Assembly (NCBI GenBank): GCA_009774625.1
Contig: VSOB01000001.1
Location: forward strand, 62,001-126,000
From: Lachnospiraceae bacterium
GTDB lineage: Bacteria; Bacillota; Clostridia; Lachnospirales; Lachnospiraceae
Reading direction: 5' to 3'
DNA length: 64,000 nt
Every line of letters starts with the position of its first letter. The stretch's first letter is position 1. The notes under the pieces were generated by a model that worked only from the letters and a program-made list of their open reading frames with translations, searched no databases and was not told the origin of the DNA. The translations under genes were made by a program, and so were the position numbers. This document shows positions 8,860-18,182 of the stretch, one piece after another.

Positions 8860-10314
8860 TCACTCCGGCCGGATACTGTAGGAAGGATCATACGCATCAA
8901 ATCCTGCCACATCCACCAGACGTTCCCATGTATGGTCATAGACCAGTATGGTGATGCCGTTGTCCACCAGTTGATACATTTCCCGGTTATACGTAATGCT
9001 GTATCCGGTCAGCAAAAACGAATCAAAGCCCTCCTCCCAGCGCCAGGAGGAATCAGAGGTACCCACCAAACCGCTGATACACTGTCCGTCTCTGACCACA
9101 AAAGAGCCGCCTTTTAAAATCTCTTCCTGATCCACTCCGAAGGCCGCAGCCAGCTCCTGTAAAAATCCCGCCATATTCTCCGTATTTCCCGTTGCGGAAA
9201 AAGCGATGGTATGCCCTTCATAAGGAAGCGCCCCCATATAGTCCGGCAGCCCCTGCATATTGCCCACCTGTTCATTGGCCCGGTCATGGGCCCGGTTTTC
9301 CAGTGCAATATCCCAGGAATTTATGGAATCTGTGGCCAGATAATTCCCCAGATCATACCGCTGCGTCAGATATTCTCCCAGATACACAGAAGCCTTCCGG
9401 GAACCATAACGGTTCAGATGGCTGTTGTCCCGAAAATCCGCAGCCGGGTCGATGCCCAGCTCTTCCATCAGGGAAAAGAAATCAATAAACGGCAGATCAT
9501 ATTCCTCACACAGTGCCTGTACCGCCTTCGTCTGTCCGATGTTCCATCCCACATTGGGAGACTTGAACAACACCAGCGCAATGTCATTTTCTTCACAGAG
9601 CTTTACCATACGGTCAAAGATTTCCAGATTCCGCTCCGGTATGGCAAACGGCTCCTCTTCATAATAAGAAGAAAAATCCAGCGGAGAGGCGGCAACCAGA
9701 TCCGGCGTATAAGCGCCTTTGGTATAATTACGCGGATCGTAACCGCTCTCCTTGTCCGTAAAATCTTCTCTGGTCAGTTCCTGCCATCTGTCCTTATACT
9801 GTACCATAGGAATCAGATAAGAAAGCCCGGCCCCCTTGTCCTGACGGAACATATCATATATACCCGCTGCCTTTTCTTTGGAAAAAGGCAGATCCGTCAG
9901 GCCATAGTTCAGATTGTCCGCTTTGTTTGTATCCAGCTCATTGCCGATGGAAAGCACTTCCAGCATAATCACTTTGGGTTTCTGGGTTTTCAGCGCTTCC
10001 TGCATATACAAAAGACTCAGCTCAAAGGGCTGGGCAGAGCTGCCGAAGTCATAGGATGTGATTCCGTACTCTTCATACAGCACCAGAGGGTCCGCCGTGC
10101 AAAACATCGTACTGGAGCCGATAAAGAGCACCTCTATACTGTTTTCCGGCTCCGCATAGAAACCGTTCACATTGTCGGTGCCCCGATGTCCCATATCCAG
10201 TTTCAGAATCTGCTCCGCCTTCCAAAGCAGACAAAACAGAAGCAGCAGAAACAGAAGAGCCTGCACGGCTTTTCCTATGCCCTTTCCCAGTTTCCACACT
10301 TTTTTATCACTCAT
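8860..10314 (-). CDS. SGNH-type (AlgX/AlgJ/DltD-like) O-acetylation partner protein
   Basis: 484 residues with an N-terminal signal anchor (about 17-32) and an extracytoplasmic SGNH-hydrolase-like domain. The nucleophile motif GSST (66-69, Ser67) lies at the end of the first strand, and the catalytic pair D296/H299 appears in DNSHLNRYG. This is the architecture of proteins that receive an acyl group from an MBOAT membrane protein and pass it to a polysaccharide outside the membrane. The MBOAT gene lies directly upstream, 33 bases away, which supports a two-protein O-acylation machine. A strong GGAGGA ribosome site precedes the ATG at 10314. Closest concept: AlgJ/AlgX with AlgI, or DltD with DltB; the acceptor polymer is unknown. 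Confidence 0.8.
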   Translation of the reverse strand: MSDKKVWKLGKGIGKAVQALLFLLLLFCLLWKAEQILKLDMGHRGTDNVNGFYAEPENSIEVLFIGSSTMFCTADPLVLYEEYGITSYDFGSSAQPFELSLLYMQEALKTQKPKVIMLEVLSIGNELDTNKADNLNYGLTDLPFSKEKAAGIYDMFRQDKGAGLSYLIPMVQYKDRWQELTREDFTDKESGYDPRNYTKGAYTPDLVAASPLDFSSYYEEEPFAIPERNLEIFDRMVKLCEENDIALVLFKSPNVGWNIGQTKAVQALCEEYDLPFIDFFSLMEELGIDPAADFRDNSHLNRYGSRKASVYLGEYLTQRYDLGNYLATDSINSWDIALENRAHDRANEQVGNMQGLPDYMGALPYEGHTIAFSATGNTENMAGFLQELAAAFGVDQEEILKGGSFVVRDGQCISGLVGTSDSSWRWEEGFDSFLLTGYSITYNREMYQLVDNGITILVYDHTWERLVDVAGFDAYDPSYSIRPE

Positions 10315-10347
10315 AGGATCCTCCGCCTTTCAAACCGGGCTTTTACG

Positions 10348-11835
10348 TCAAAACTGAAAATAGATAAAATTTTCCGCATCATAGGCAGGCCCATAAGCGC
10401 CGAATATGACCACCGCCATAATACCGCCCAGCATCACCAGCCAGCGAAACCAGATACACTGCTCTGCCAGCCAGACATCGATTTCCATGCTCTTTTTCTC
10501 CTTCAGCCAGTCTGTCAGCAGCAGCAGCGCTATGGCAATCCACAGGACATGGGCATATTTTTCCGAGATACCCAGCGTAAACAGACTGCCGTCAAACAGC
10601 GTCCAGGGATTCCACTTTGTCGCCATCCGCCAGAGATACCGCAGGCCGTCTGCCGCCGTAGGTACTTTGAAAAAAATATAAGCAAAACAGACCAGCAGCC
10701 AGCACTTTACGGTGCGCAGCATCCGATAGCTGAAAGACTCCGTGCGGGTATGCAGCCTTTGATGGAGCCGCTCCGCCGCCGGCGCCGTCACAGCCTCCGC
10801 CACCTCATACACACAGTGCAGAAGGGCCCAGAATACATAATTCCACGCCGCCCCATGCCAGAAGCCGCTGACCAGAAAAGTGACCATCAGATTACCGTAT
10901 TTACGCAGAGTGCCTTTCCGATTGCCTCCCAGGGGAATATAAATATAGTCCTGCAGCCATGTACTCAGAGAAATATGCCACCGTTTCCAATATTCCCGAA
11001 TACTTTTGGCAAAAAACGGCGCCCGGAAATTTTCCGTCAGAGTAAATCCCATCGCCTTTGCCACGCCTCTGGCAATATCGGTATAGCCGTTAAAATCAGC
11101 ATACAGCTGTATATAAAAAGCGGCGGCGGCCAAAAACAGCTCTACAGAGCCATATCCTCTGTAGTCCCCGAACACTTCGCCGGTCAGGATAGCCAGACGG
11201 TCCGCAATGACCAGCTTTTGAAAATAGCCCCATATCATCAGCACCAAGCCGTCCCTTACCCTCGTCCCGTTCCAGAGATTCCAGTTCCGGCAGTCTCTGA
11301 TCTGTGCCAGAAACCCTTCTCCCCGCTCAATCGGCCCGGAAATGATCTTCGGAAAAAATGATACATACAGGGCATAACACAGAATATTCTTTTCCGCCCC
11401 TGTTTTACCTCTGCGGACATCCGCCAGATAGCTGATGACCTGAAAGGTATAATAGGAAATCCCCACCGGCATCACCAGGGAAAAAGCCAAACTGACCGGC
11501 CGGGATAACAGCCTCTCTGTCAGGAACCGCAGATTTTCCAGAATAAATCCGGTATATTTAAACACCACCAGAAACAAAAGGCTCAGCAGCACACCCGACC
11601 GGAATATCAGTCTGGCTTTCACCTCTGCCGGATCAAAGCGGTCCAGCAAAAGCCCTGCATACCAGGAGATTCCCGTGACCGCTGAAAGAACCAGCAGATA
11701 AACGGGGTGGAAGCAGGTATAAAACAGCATGCTGACAAGCAACAGCCAGTGCAGACGCAAGCCTCTCGGTATGATAAAATACAAAAACAGTACTGCCGGC
11801 AGAAACAGAAAAAACTGATACGACGTAAATACCAT
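10348..11835 (-). CDS. MBOAT-family O-acyltransferase (AlgI-like)
   Basis: 495 residues with about ten to twelve membrane helices. The MBOAT signature is clear: KRWHISLSTWLQDYIYIPLGG (around 284-304, His287) and the catalytic region SGFWHGAAWNYVFW with His327. It starts MVFTSYQFFLFLP, the standard AlgI/DltB/PatA-type opening. It transfers an acetyl or other acyl group across the membrane to the SGNH partner encoded next. Its ribosome site (GGGAG) lies inside the last codons of the upstream GT-C gene, with 2 bases between the genes. Confidence 0.92.
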   Translation of the reverse strand: MVFTSYQFFLFLPAVLFLYFIIPRGLRLHWLLLVSMLFYTCFHPVYLLVLSAVTGISWYAGLLLDRFDPAEVKARLIFRSGVLLSLLFLVVFKYTGFILENLRFLTERLLSRPVSLAFSLVMPVGISYYTFQVISYLADVRRGKTGAEKNILCYALYVSFFPKIISGPIERGEGFLAQIRDCRNWNLWNGTRVRDGLVLMIWGYFQKLVIADRLAILTGEVFGDYRGYGSVELFLAAAAFYIQLYADFNGYTDIARGVAKAMGFTLTENFRAPFFAKSIREYWKRWHISLSTWLQDYIYIPLGGNRKGTLRKYGNLMVTFLVSGFWHGAAWNYVFWALLHCVYEVAEAVTAPAAERLHQRLHTRTESFSYRMLRTVKCWLLVCFAYIFFKVPTAADGLRYLWRMATKWNPWTLFDGSLFTLGISEKYAHVLWIAIALLLLTDWLKEKKSMEIDVWLAEQCIWFRWLVMLGGIMAVVIFGAYGPAYDAENFIYFQF

Positions 11836-11837
11836 CT

Positions 11838-13661
11838 TTATTCTCCCTTTGTAATCCTGATCGGCTCACAGCCCAGCTCTTCGTACCAGTACTTCTCCCC
11901 GTCTCTGAGCTGAAGAAAAACCTCGGTGTCTCCCTTCCAGTCAAACTGCAGCGGCATATCAAAATAAGCGCCCGGCTCCAGATTGCCCCACAGATTCGTA
12001 CCGATGTCCTCCCGATCCCGGCATGCCACCTTCACGTCCTCGTAGTCCGTATTGATATAGGCTGCCCCGATATTTTCCACACGGATCGTCACATAGCAGG
12101 TGTCTCCCTCTTCTTCCTGGGAAATCAGTTCATACCTGGCCCGTCCCTTCCTGTCGCCGGGAGAAGCCGCATAGAAATACAGAGGGGTTTCATACAGATT
12201 CTGTACGATTTCCAGACTGCCCTGCGCTGCCGCCGCCGAAAGCAGCGGTTCAATCCGTTCCGCCGGCGCATGGGATGCCAGAATATAGCATTTCTCTTCC
12301 TGCAGCACCCGTTCAATATCTCCCTGTGCCTCTTCCTTATCCAATGTATCGGTTGCCCATATAATATTGTCCTGGTTCACATGGCCGATCCGCTCTGTCT
12401 CATAGCCGATCTTATACTTGGTAACCGGTATGCTCTGATAGTATACATATACCATTTCCCCTTCCGATACATGCTCCTGCAGATAGGCTATGGCAGGATT
12501 GGCTTCTTCTCCTTTCTGAAAAACATGTTCCCCGTTTTTATAGACCATAATGCCATTGTTGGTCAGCATCAGCGTAAACATCAGAAAAACTGCCACCAGC
12601 TCCGCTTTCCTGCTGCTTACCGCCATCTTGTCGATGGCATAAAAAGCCAGTATGACAAAGATGGGAAAGGAAAAGCACCACAGCCGGTCCGCAATGGGAA
12701 ACATATGGATACTGGATGCAAAAAGAGAAACCAGAAAGCCCAGAAAGATCACGATACAATACCGGTTCCGTTCCCAGAATATGCCCAGCAGAAAGGCGGC
12801 AAGCACCAGCGCTGCCATAAAGATTCTGGCTTCCCGGAAGGTAATGAAAATCTCATATACCATCGCCCTGGCCATCTGCAGATCTTCAATGCTCCTGGGG
12901 AACAGCGGAAAGCTGGCGTTTTCCCAATAGCTCTGCATACTGCCGCTGAGGGCAATGCCCCGCAGCCAGTAAATATAATACACCACAAAGCTCACGCCCA
13001 CGCCGATTCCCGTCAGGATGCTGTTTCTCACCCGGAGCCTGTCCTTTTTGATCAGGCCTCCCGCAAATTCATACAGCAGGACGCCGCCGATAAAAAAGCA
13101 GGCGGGATTGGCGCCCCAGATAAAAATCATAAATCCTGCCGCCATTTTCCACCAGGTCAGCCCTTTTTCCTTATAAAAATAATACAGTATCAGTACCAGC
13201 AGTACCCAGATCCCTTCTGACAGGTACTGTTTAAACTCATTGGAATATTTGAGGATAAAATTCATATTTGCCAGAAACGCACTGGCCAGGATGGGATATT
13301 TTATGCCAAGCAGCCGCTTTGCCGTATACCCGCTTAAAAACAGCACTGCCGCATAGGCAAAAATCGAAAAACTGCGCAGCACAAATTCCGTATTGCCAAA
13401 TACAAGAGTCAGTAGCTTGACCAGATACAGGTAAAGCACCGGCGCACTCTGATCCCACTCAAACACACCATTTGTCAGTCCAAACAGAGAACGCCTGCTG
13501 AAAGAATACGCCAGCATAGCCTCGTCCAGCCAGAGGGATCTTCCCACACAGTTCATATGGATGCTGACGCAAATTCCGGCCAGAATCAGAATCAGTCCTG
13601 CTATATCCGCTGTTTTTTTGATGTTGTTCTGCTGTTTCCAATATGCCAGTATCTTTTTCAC
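11838..13661 (-). CDS. GT-C (GT39/ArnT-like) membrane glycosyltransferase
   Basis: 607 residues. The first helix ends just before GRSLWLDEAMLAYS, carrying the acidic Asp-Glu pair in the first periplasmic loop that marks PMT/ArnT-type transferases using polyprenyl-phosphate sugar donors. About ten helices follow to about residue 400, then an extracytoplasmic soluble domain of about 200 residues. The most plausible start is GTG at 13661, preceded by AAGGAGTAAGGA that overlaps the CotH stop codon 10 bases away. It lies between the upstream CotH gene and the MBOAT gene, consistent with addition of a side sugar to an exported polymer or protein. The donor could be the product of the DPM1-like gene at 3586; this is inferred. 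Confidence 0.82.
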   Translation of the reverse strand: MKKILAYWKQQNNIKKTADIAGLILILAGICVSIHMNCVGRSLWLDEAMLAYSFSRRSLFGLTNGVFEWDQSAPVLYLYLVKLLTLVFGNTEFVLRSFSIFAYAAVLFLSGYTAKRLLGIKYPILASAFLANMNFILKYSNEFKQYLSEGIWVLLVLILYYFYKEKGLTWWKMAAGFMIFIWGANPACFFIGGVLLYEFAGGLIKKDRLRVRNSILTGIGVGVSFVVYYIYWLRGIALSGSMQSYWENASFPLFPRSIEDLQMARAMVYEIFITFREARIFMAALVLAAFLLGIFWERNRYCIVIFLGFLVSLFASSIHMFPIADRLWCFSFPIFVILAFYAIDKMAVSSRKAELVAVFLMFTLMLTNNGIMVYKNGEHVFQKGEEANPAIAYLQEHVSEGEMVYVYYQSIPVTKYKIGYETERIGHVNQDNIIWATDTLDKEEAQGDIERVLQEEKCYILASHAPAERIEPLLSAAAAQGSLEIVQNLYETPLYFYAASPGDRKGRARYELISQEEEGDTCYVTIRVENIGAAYINTDYEDVKVACRDREDIGTNLWGNLEPGAYFDMPLQFDWKGDTEVFLQLRDGEKYWYEELGCEPIRITKGE

Positions 13662-13671
13662 TTGCCTGTCC

Positions 13672-15639
13672 TTACTCCTTTTTCCGTATCAGTACCGGCT
13701 CCACCGTAACCGTGCCGTCCTGAATCATTTCTTTTTTTATATAGAGCTCTGTCCCTTCGGTGTTGGGGTTGGTATTGGCCGCGGCTTCCTCAGTCCCTTT
13801 TGTGACGCCTGTCATTTCTCCATTGATCAGCCAGCCTGCCAGGGCATACCCGTCTCCTTCTGCGTCCATATATTCTATTTTCACCGGATACGCCGCATCA
13901 TATGTACCGCTGTAGGATTCATTTTCCAGATACAGACTGTTCACATGCAGGATACCATGCTCCGCGGGAAGCACCTGCAGAAAATACGGGCTTCTGACCT
14001 GAAAATACCGCTCCAGATAGGCCATCACCTGCGCTCTTCTGCCAAGCACCTTTTCTTTCAACAGCGCGACATTTTCCTCCCGGCCCTTCTCGGCCTCTTC
14101 GCCATGTATCCAGGTAAACCAGGGAGAAAACTTTGCATTTTCTTCCTCTATAATGTCCAGAATATGCGCTTCCGAGAAGGTCTGGCTGTTTAACTGATCC
14201 AGCACCGTATTGACAAATCTGCAGCGGTATTCGTCGATCTGCAGCAGCGTAACCAAAAGGCAGTTGTCCCCGTCCGGGTTTTCAAACAAGGCCACCCACG
14301 GATCCTCCAGCCACGCCTGCAGATCGTACATGCAGTCCAGATCAAATACAAAATGCCGGTATTTCCCGTCGGAATAGGGATTTCCCTCCTGTACATTCCC
14401 GATATAACGCCAAAGCTCATAATTATTATGGGGCCAGTCTCCGTTGCCGACAATGCATTCAAAGGCATAATAACGGAACAGCTCTTCCATATCCACCCGC
14501 CGCTCAAAGGTCTGCCAGCTTTCAAAGATACGGGACTCTTCGATGCCTGGGAAGGAATGGTACAGCCGTTTCAGCTTAAAATACGTAAAAGCCTGCCGCT
14601 CTCCGCCTTTCTGAAAAATGATATAATCATCCTTCAGCCCTGTTTTCGCGGAAATCGTCTTGGCGTTGGGATTGGCAGAAAGATAGACCAGATTATAAAA
14701 TTCACCGTTCAGAAATACCAGCGCGATCCTCTGTCTGGATGCCAGCAGCCCGATCTCTTCCGCCATTCTCAGACCTACCGTATTGCGGAGCATGGTCCCT
14801 TTCACATCATCCCGCAGATCTCCCCAGTAATAATCATTGCCGCTGTTCTTCATGGCAATACTGTTATAATAAAAATTTTCTTTTGGCCGGATCTCCCGCT
14901 CTCCGAAAAAATCATAGACATAACGGTTTTGATCTTCGTCATAGGAATAACCGGCCTTACAGTTCAGGGAAAAGGGATAATGCATAATAGAGCCGTGATT
15001 GCCGCTGATGCTCAGCCCGCAGCCCTGGTCGATCACCAGTCTGCCGCTGCCTTCAAAAATCTTGATCCGGGCAGGCCGCACCCATTCCGCTCCCTTTTGC
15101 GCAAAGTTCTGGGCATGCACCTCATCCCAGCCGCCCTCATAGTCGGTGGTGACATAGCTTTTGGGCGGATATAAGATCCCCCGCTGTGGGTCAAACAGGC
15201 CGTCTTCATCCGACACGATGGACACGATCAGCACATCCTCCAGACTTTCCGGTACCGTGGACAACAGCCAGGTACCGTCATACGGGCCGCCTGCCAGCTC
15301 TTCTCCCTGATAGACCACTGCCCTGAGGTGCACGGCTTTCAGTCCTTCCTGCGCCGTAAAGACCAGCGGTTCCCGGTAACGGTTTGAAGTCCGATCCGGC
15401 ATACTGCCGTCCGTGGTATAATAGATTTCCAGTCCCGTATCAAAAGGGATATTGGTCCGCAGCTCCAGTGTGATATCCCGGTCATACAGCCCTTCCGGCA
15501 GCCCGAAAGAAAAACTTCTGTCGATCTGATGATCCGATAGTTTTTCCACTATTTTATATTTTGGTATCAGTATATACAGCAGCATAACCACAAAAAAAGA
15601 ACCTGCCGCCAGTATGGATTTCTTTTTTGTCAAAGCCAT
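13672..15639 (-). CDS. CotH-family protein with chitobiase/hexosaminidase-like C-terminal-type module
   Basis: 655 residues: an N-terminal signal anchor (about 9-24), then a beta-sandwich module (about 45-115) with IYYTTDGSMPDRTSNRY, the hallmark of the chitobiase/beta-hexosaminidase C-terminal-type domain usually found on cell-surface proteins. A CotH domain occupies about 120-560: SGNHGSI, LVFLNGEFYNLVYLS, and FVFDLDCMYD at the position of the WDxD metal motif in other CotH proteins. A beta-rich tail follows. It is the first gene of the minus operon ending at 4607 and carries its promoter. It differs from the second CotH gene in length and accessory domains, so they are not a recent tandem duplication. 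Probable extracytoplasmic phosphotransferase; target unknown. Confidence 0.82.
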   Translation of the reverse strand: MALTKKKSILAAGSFFVVMLLYILIPKYKIVEKLSDHQIDRSFSFGLPEGLYDRDITLELRTNIPFDTGLEIYYTTDGSMPDRTSNRYREPLVFTAQEGLKAVHLRAVVYQGEELAGGPYDGTWLLSTVPESLEDVLIVSIVSDEDGLFDPQRGILYPPKSYVTTDYEGGWDEVHAQNFAQKGAEWVRPARIKIFEGSGRLVIDQGCGLSISGNHGSIMHYPFSLNCKAGYSYDEDQNRYVYDFFGEREIRPKENFYYNSIAMKNSGNDYYWGDLRDDVKGTMLRNTVGLRMAEEIGLLASRQRIALVFLNGEFYNLVYLSANPNAKTISAKTGLKDDYIIFQKGGERQAFTYFKLKRLYHSFPGIEESRIFESWQTFERRVDMEELFRYYAFECIVGNGDWPHNNYELWRYIGNVQEGNPYSDGKYRHFVFDLDCMYDLQAWLEDPWVALFENPDGDNCLLVTLLQIDEYRCRFVNTVLDQLNSQTFSEAHILDIIEEENAKFSPWFTWIHGEEAEKGREENVALLKEKVLGRRAQVMAYLERYFQVRSPYFLQVLPAEHGILHVNSLYLENESYSGTYDAAYPVKIEYMDAEGDGYALAGWLINGEMTGVTKGTEEAAANTNPNTEGTELYIKKEMIQDGTVTVEPVLIRKKE

Positions 15640-15695
15640 CGGTATGTATCTTATCTCCGTACATGAATGATCCGCTCAGGTGAAATAATACTTTC

Positions 15696-15724
15696 AGTAT
15701 ACCAAATCCCAAATTTCATGTAAA
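15696..15724 (-). promoter_or_regulatory. Sigma-A-type promoter for the 15639-4607 operon
   Basis: On the minus strand, TTTACA (15719-15724) and TATACT (15696-15701) are separated by 17 bases, about 57 bases upstream of the CotH start at 15639. This is the only strong match in the 161-base divergent gap (15640-15800). For the plus strand I find only weak hexamers in the same gap. Confidence 0.65.
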
Positions 15725-15800
15725 CTCTATCATTGTTTTATTTTCTAAAGTGTGGTAGCATTTATATGTTATTGGGCATACTGTTAAAGGTGGTTTGACT

Positions 15801-16934
15801 ATGAAAATCTGTTTTGTACTTCCCCACTTCTATCCTTATGTTGGCGGCGGGGAACGCATTTTTTATGATATGGTGCAGGGACTTTTGCGGCGCGGCCACG
15901 AGATCCGGGTTCTTGCCCGAAATGTGGGAGATGACTATCTGGGGCATAAGACTGTGCTGGGCATGGATGTCTATTATTTCCCCTGGAAGTCCATGTTCGG
16001 CCATCCGCTGGTTCCCGCCCGCGACATCCGGGAACATATTGCATGGTGTGATGTGGTACATGCTTCTATCTTCACCCCGGCCTTTCCTTCCAGCCGTCTG
16101 GCGCGGAAATACCATAAGCCTTCCGTACTGACCGTTCATGAAGTACGGGGCCCAAAATGGTTCTGGGTGGAAGATTTCATCCATGCCAGCGCCTTCTGGC
16201 TGTACGAGCAGTTTGTCTGCCGCCAGCCCTTTGATGTCTACCATGCGGTATCTCAGGCAACCCGCCGTGATATCCTGAAATACTGCGGCAGCAATAAAAA
16301 TGTAGTCTGTGTCTACAATGCGGTCAATGAGATGGATACTTCCATTGCCGAAAAATCCTCCCTGAATCTGCGGGACTATTTCGGTCTGGGCGGACAGGAA
16401 CGTATCTTTCTGTACTATGGCAGGCCGGGACAGACAAAAGGTATCTATATTTATCAGGAAGCTATCCGCCTGCTCCAGACACGGGGCGTGGATCTGAGAA
16501 ATATACGGTTTTGCTTTATTCTGGGAGCGGAACCGGCCAATCTGCGCCGCAAATTTATAGATTCCATCAACAGCTATGGTCTTGCGGATACCGTACTGAT
16601 CCGGGATTCCCTCCAACGGGAAGATCTGTGCCGCTGTATCCTGCAGGCCGATTATGTGGTGGTTCCTTCTGTCACGGAAGGATTCGGCCTGAGTGCGCTG
16701 GAAGCCTGCCAGATGGGTAAGAAAATCATTTCCAGCACTGGCGGCGCTCTGACAGAAGTCGTTTACGGAGACTGTCTCTTTTTTGAAAACCGCAGCAGTA
16801 AATCGCTGGCCGACCGTCTGCAGCGGGTCATTGAAGAGGGGGACGATGCCTTTGGCCATGTACCGCCCCGCAGTTTTCCTTATGAAGAGATGGTGGACGG
16901 CATCGAAACGATCTACCGGATGTTGATAAATTGA
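15801..16934 (+). CDS. GT4 family glycosyltransferase (GT-B fold)
   Basis: 377 residues, normal for GT4. It opens with MKICFVLPHFYPYVGGGERI, the glycine-rich N-terminal loop of retaining GT4 enzymes, and has the donor-site E-x7-E motif in EGFGLSALE (near residue 297). I chose the ATG at 15801, with AAAGGTGG (15786-15793) 7 bases upstream; a TTG at 15795 is also in frame but has poor spacing. It is first in a plus-strand operon running to 21994. Cytoplasmic chain-building transferase; sugar unknown. Confidence 0.9.
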   Translation: MKICFVLPHFYPYVGGGERIFYDMVQGLLRRGHEIRVLARNVGDDYLGHKTVLGMDVYYFPWKSMFGHPLVPARDIREHIAWCDVVHASIFTPAFPSSRLARKYHKPSVLTVHEVRGPKWFWVEDFIHASAFWLYEQFVCRQPFDVYHAVSQATRRDILKYCGSNKNVVCVYNAVNEMDTSIAEKSSLNLRDYFGLGGQERIFLYYGRPGQTKGIYIYQEAIRLLQTRGVDLRNIRFCFILGAEPANLRRKFIDSINSYGLADTVLIRDSLQREDLCRCILQADYVVVPSVTEGFGLSALEACQMGKKIISSTGGALTEVVYGDCLFFENRSSKSLADRLQRVIEEGDDAFGHVPPRSFPYEEMVDGIETIYRMLIN

Positions 16935-16994
16935 TCTGTTTTGCATAAAACAATTGATGCAAAAAGCAATACGATATGGAGAGGAGTATGACCT

Positions 16995-18173
16995 ATGGAA
17001 GATCAGAAAAGAGAAATACAGTTGTTTACCCCCACTTTTGAAGTGGATGAATGTCTGGCCGAGATCCGGGAATGTCTGGAAAAAGGCTGGACAGGCCTGG
17101 GATTTAAAACCGTACAGTTCGAAGAAGCCTGGAAGGCTTACACGGGACTGGAGCATGCCTATTACCTGAATTCCGCTACCGCCGGACTCAATCTGGCTGT
17201 GGAAATCCTGAAAGAAGGCTATGGCTGGGCCGACGGCGATGAAATCATTACCACTCCTCTCACCTTTGTCTCCACCAACCATGCCATCCCTCTGGCCGGG
17301 CTGAAAGCAGTCTTTGCAGACATCGACGACACCAACTGCCTGTCTCCCGCTTCTGTCAGGGAACGCATCACCGAACGGACAAGGGCTCTGATCTATGTGG
17401 GAATGGGCGGCAATACCGGACACTATGAAGAGATTGCCGCGATCTGTGAAGATGCGGGTATCAAACTGATCCTGGATGCGGCCCATATGTCGGGAACCCG
17501 CCTGTACGGAGAAATTCCGGGGAAGGAAGCGGAAGTGGTAATTTACTCTTATCAGGCCGTAAAAAACCTGCCTACGGCAGACAGCGGCATGGTCTGCTTC
17601 AAACGAAAAGAGTTCGACGAAATTGCCCGCAAAAAAGGATGGCTTGGCATCAACAAAGACACCTACAGCCGTACTGTCAATGCGGGAAATTATAAATGGA
17701 AATACGATGTGGAATACATCGGGCAAAAGCTCCACGGCAATTCCATCATCGCTTCCATCGCTCTGGTCCAGCTCCGCTATCTGGACCGGGACAATGCCTA
17801 CCGCAGACAGTTGGATGCCTGGTATCGGGAACAGCTCGGCAAATACCCGGAGCTGGTGGAACTGATCGCCATACCAAAGGGCTGCTCTTCCTCCTGCCAC
17901 CTGTTCCAGATCCTTGTAGCCAACCGGGATGAAATGATTCTGGCTCTCAATTCTGCCGGCATTTATCCGGGAGTACATTATACAGACAACACTCTGTACC
18001 GGATGTACGCCTATGCACAGGGCACCTGTCCCAGAGCCTCTTACGTCAGCGATCATGTGATTTCTCTGCCCATGCATATGCGTCTGACCTATGATGATGT
18101 ACGCTATATCTGTGATGAAGTCATCAAGATCGCCAAAGAACAGGCCCAGTCTGCCAATCAGAAAAACGCCTGA
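16995..18173 (+). CDS. DegT/DnrJ/EryC1/StrS-type sugar aminotransferase
   Basis: 392 residues, fold-type I PLP enzyme. Visible features are EIITTPLTFVSTNHAI, LDAAHMSG (PLP-phosphate/pyridine Asp region) and SYQAVKNLPTADSG, where the Lys should form the Schiff base. It therefore looks like a true aminotransferase, in contrast to the dehydratase RfbH at 36443, which has His there. Such enzymes put an amino group on a 4-keto (or 3-keto) nucleotide sugar. A GNAT acetyltransferase gene follows 9 bases downstream, so the pair probably makes an N-acylated amino sugar. The keto-sugar supplier is not adjacent. The RfbG product is one possibility; a dehydratase elsewhere is equally possible. GAGGAG precedes the ATG by 8 bases. 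Confidence 0.88.
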   Translation: MEDQKREIQLFTPTFEVDECLAEIRECLEKGWTGLGFKTVQFEEAWKAYTGLEHAYYLNSATAGLNLAVEILKEGYGWADGDEIITTPLTFVSTNHAIPLAGLKAVFADIDDTNCLSPASVRERITERTRALIYVGMGGNTGHYEEIAAICEDAGIKLILDAAHMSGTRLYGEIPGKEAEVVIYSYQAVKNLPTADSGMVCFKRKEFDEIARKKGWLGINKDTYSRTVNAGNYKWKYDVEYIGQKLHGNSIIASIALVQLRYLDRDNAYRRQLDAWYREQLGKYPELVELIAIPKGCSSSCHLFQILVANRDEMILALNSAGIYPGVHYTDNTLYRMYAYAQGTCPRASYVSDHVISLPMHMRLTYDDVRYICDEVIKIAKEQAQSANQKNA

Positions 18174-18182
18174 AAGGATTGT

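Noticed and set aside
9211..11361. 716-residue open frame on the plus strand
   Set aside because: Antisense to the SGNH and MBOAT genes, both with recognisable catalytic motifs; the translation is rich in His, Gln and Arg as expected for a shadow.
12270..13220. 316-residue open frame on the plus strand
   Set aside because: Antisense to the GT-C membrane protein gene, which has conserved motifs and coupling to its neighbours.
16995..18173. Second RfbH-like dehydratase
   Set aside because: Same fold as RfbH, but it has Lys at the Schiff-base position and lacks the cysteine cluster, so it is an aminotransferase.
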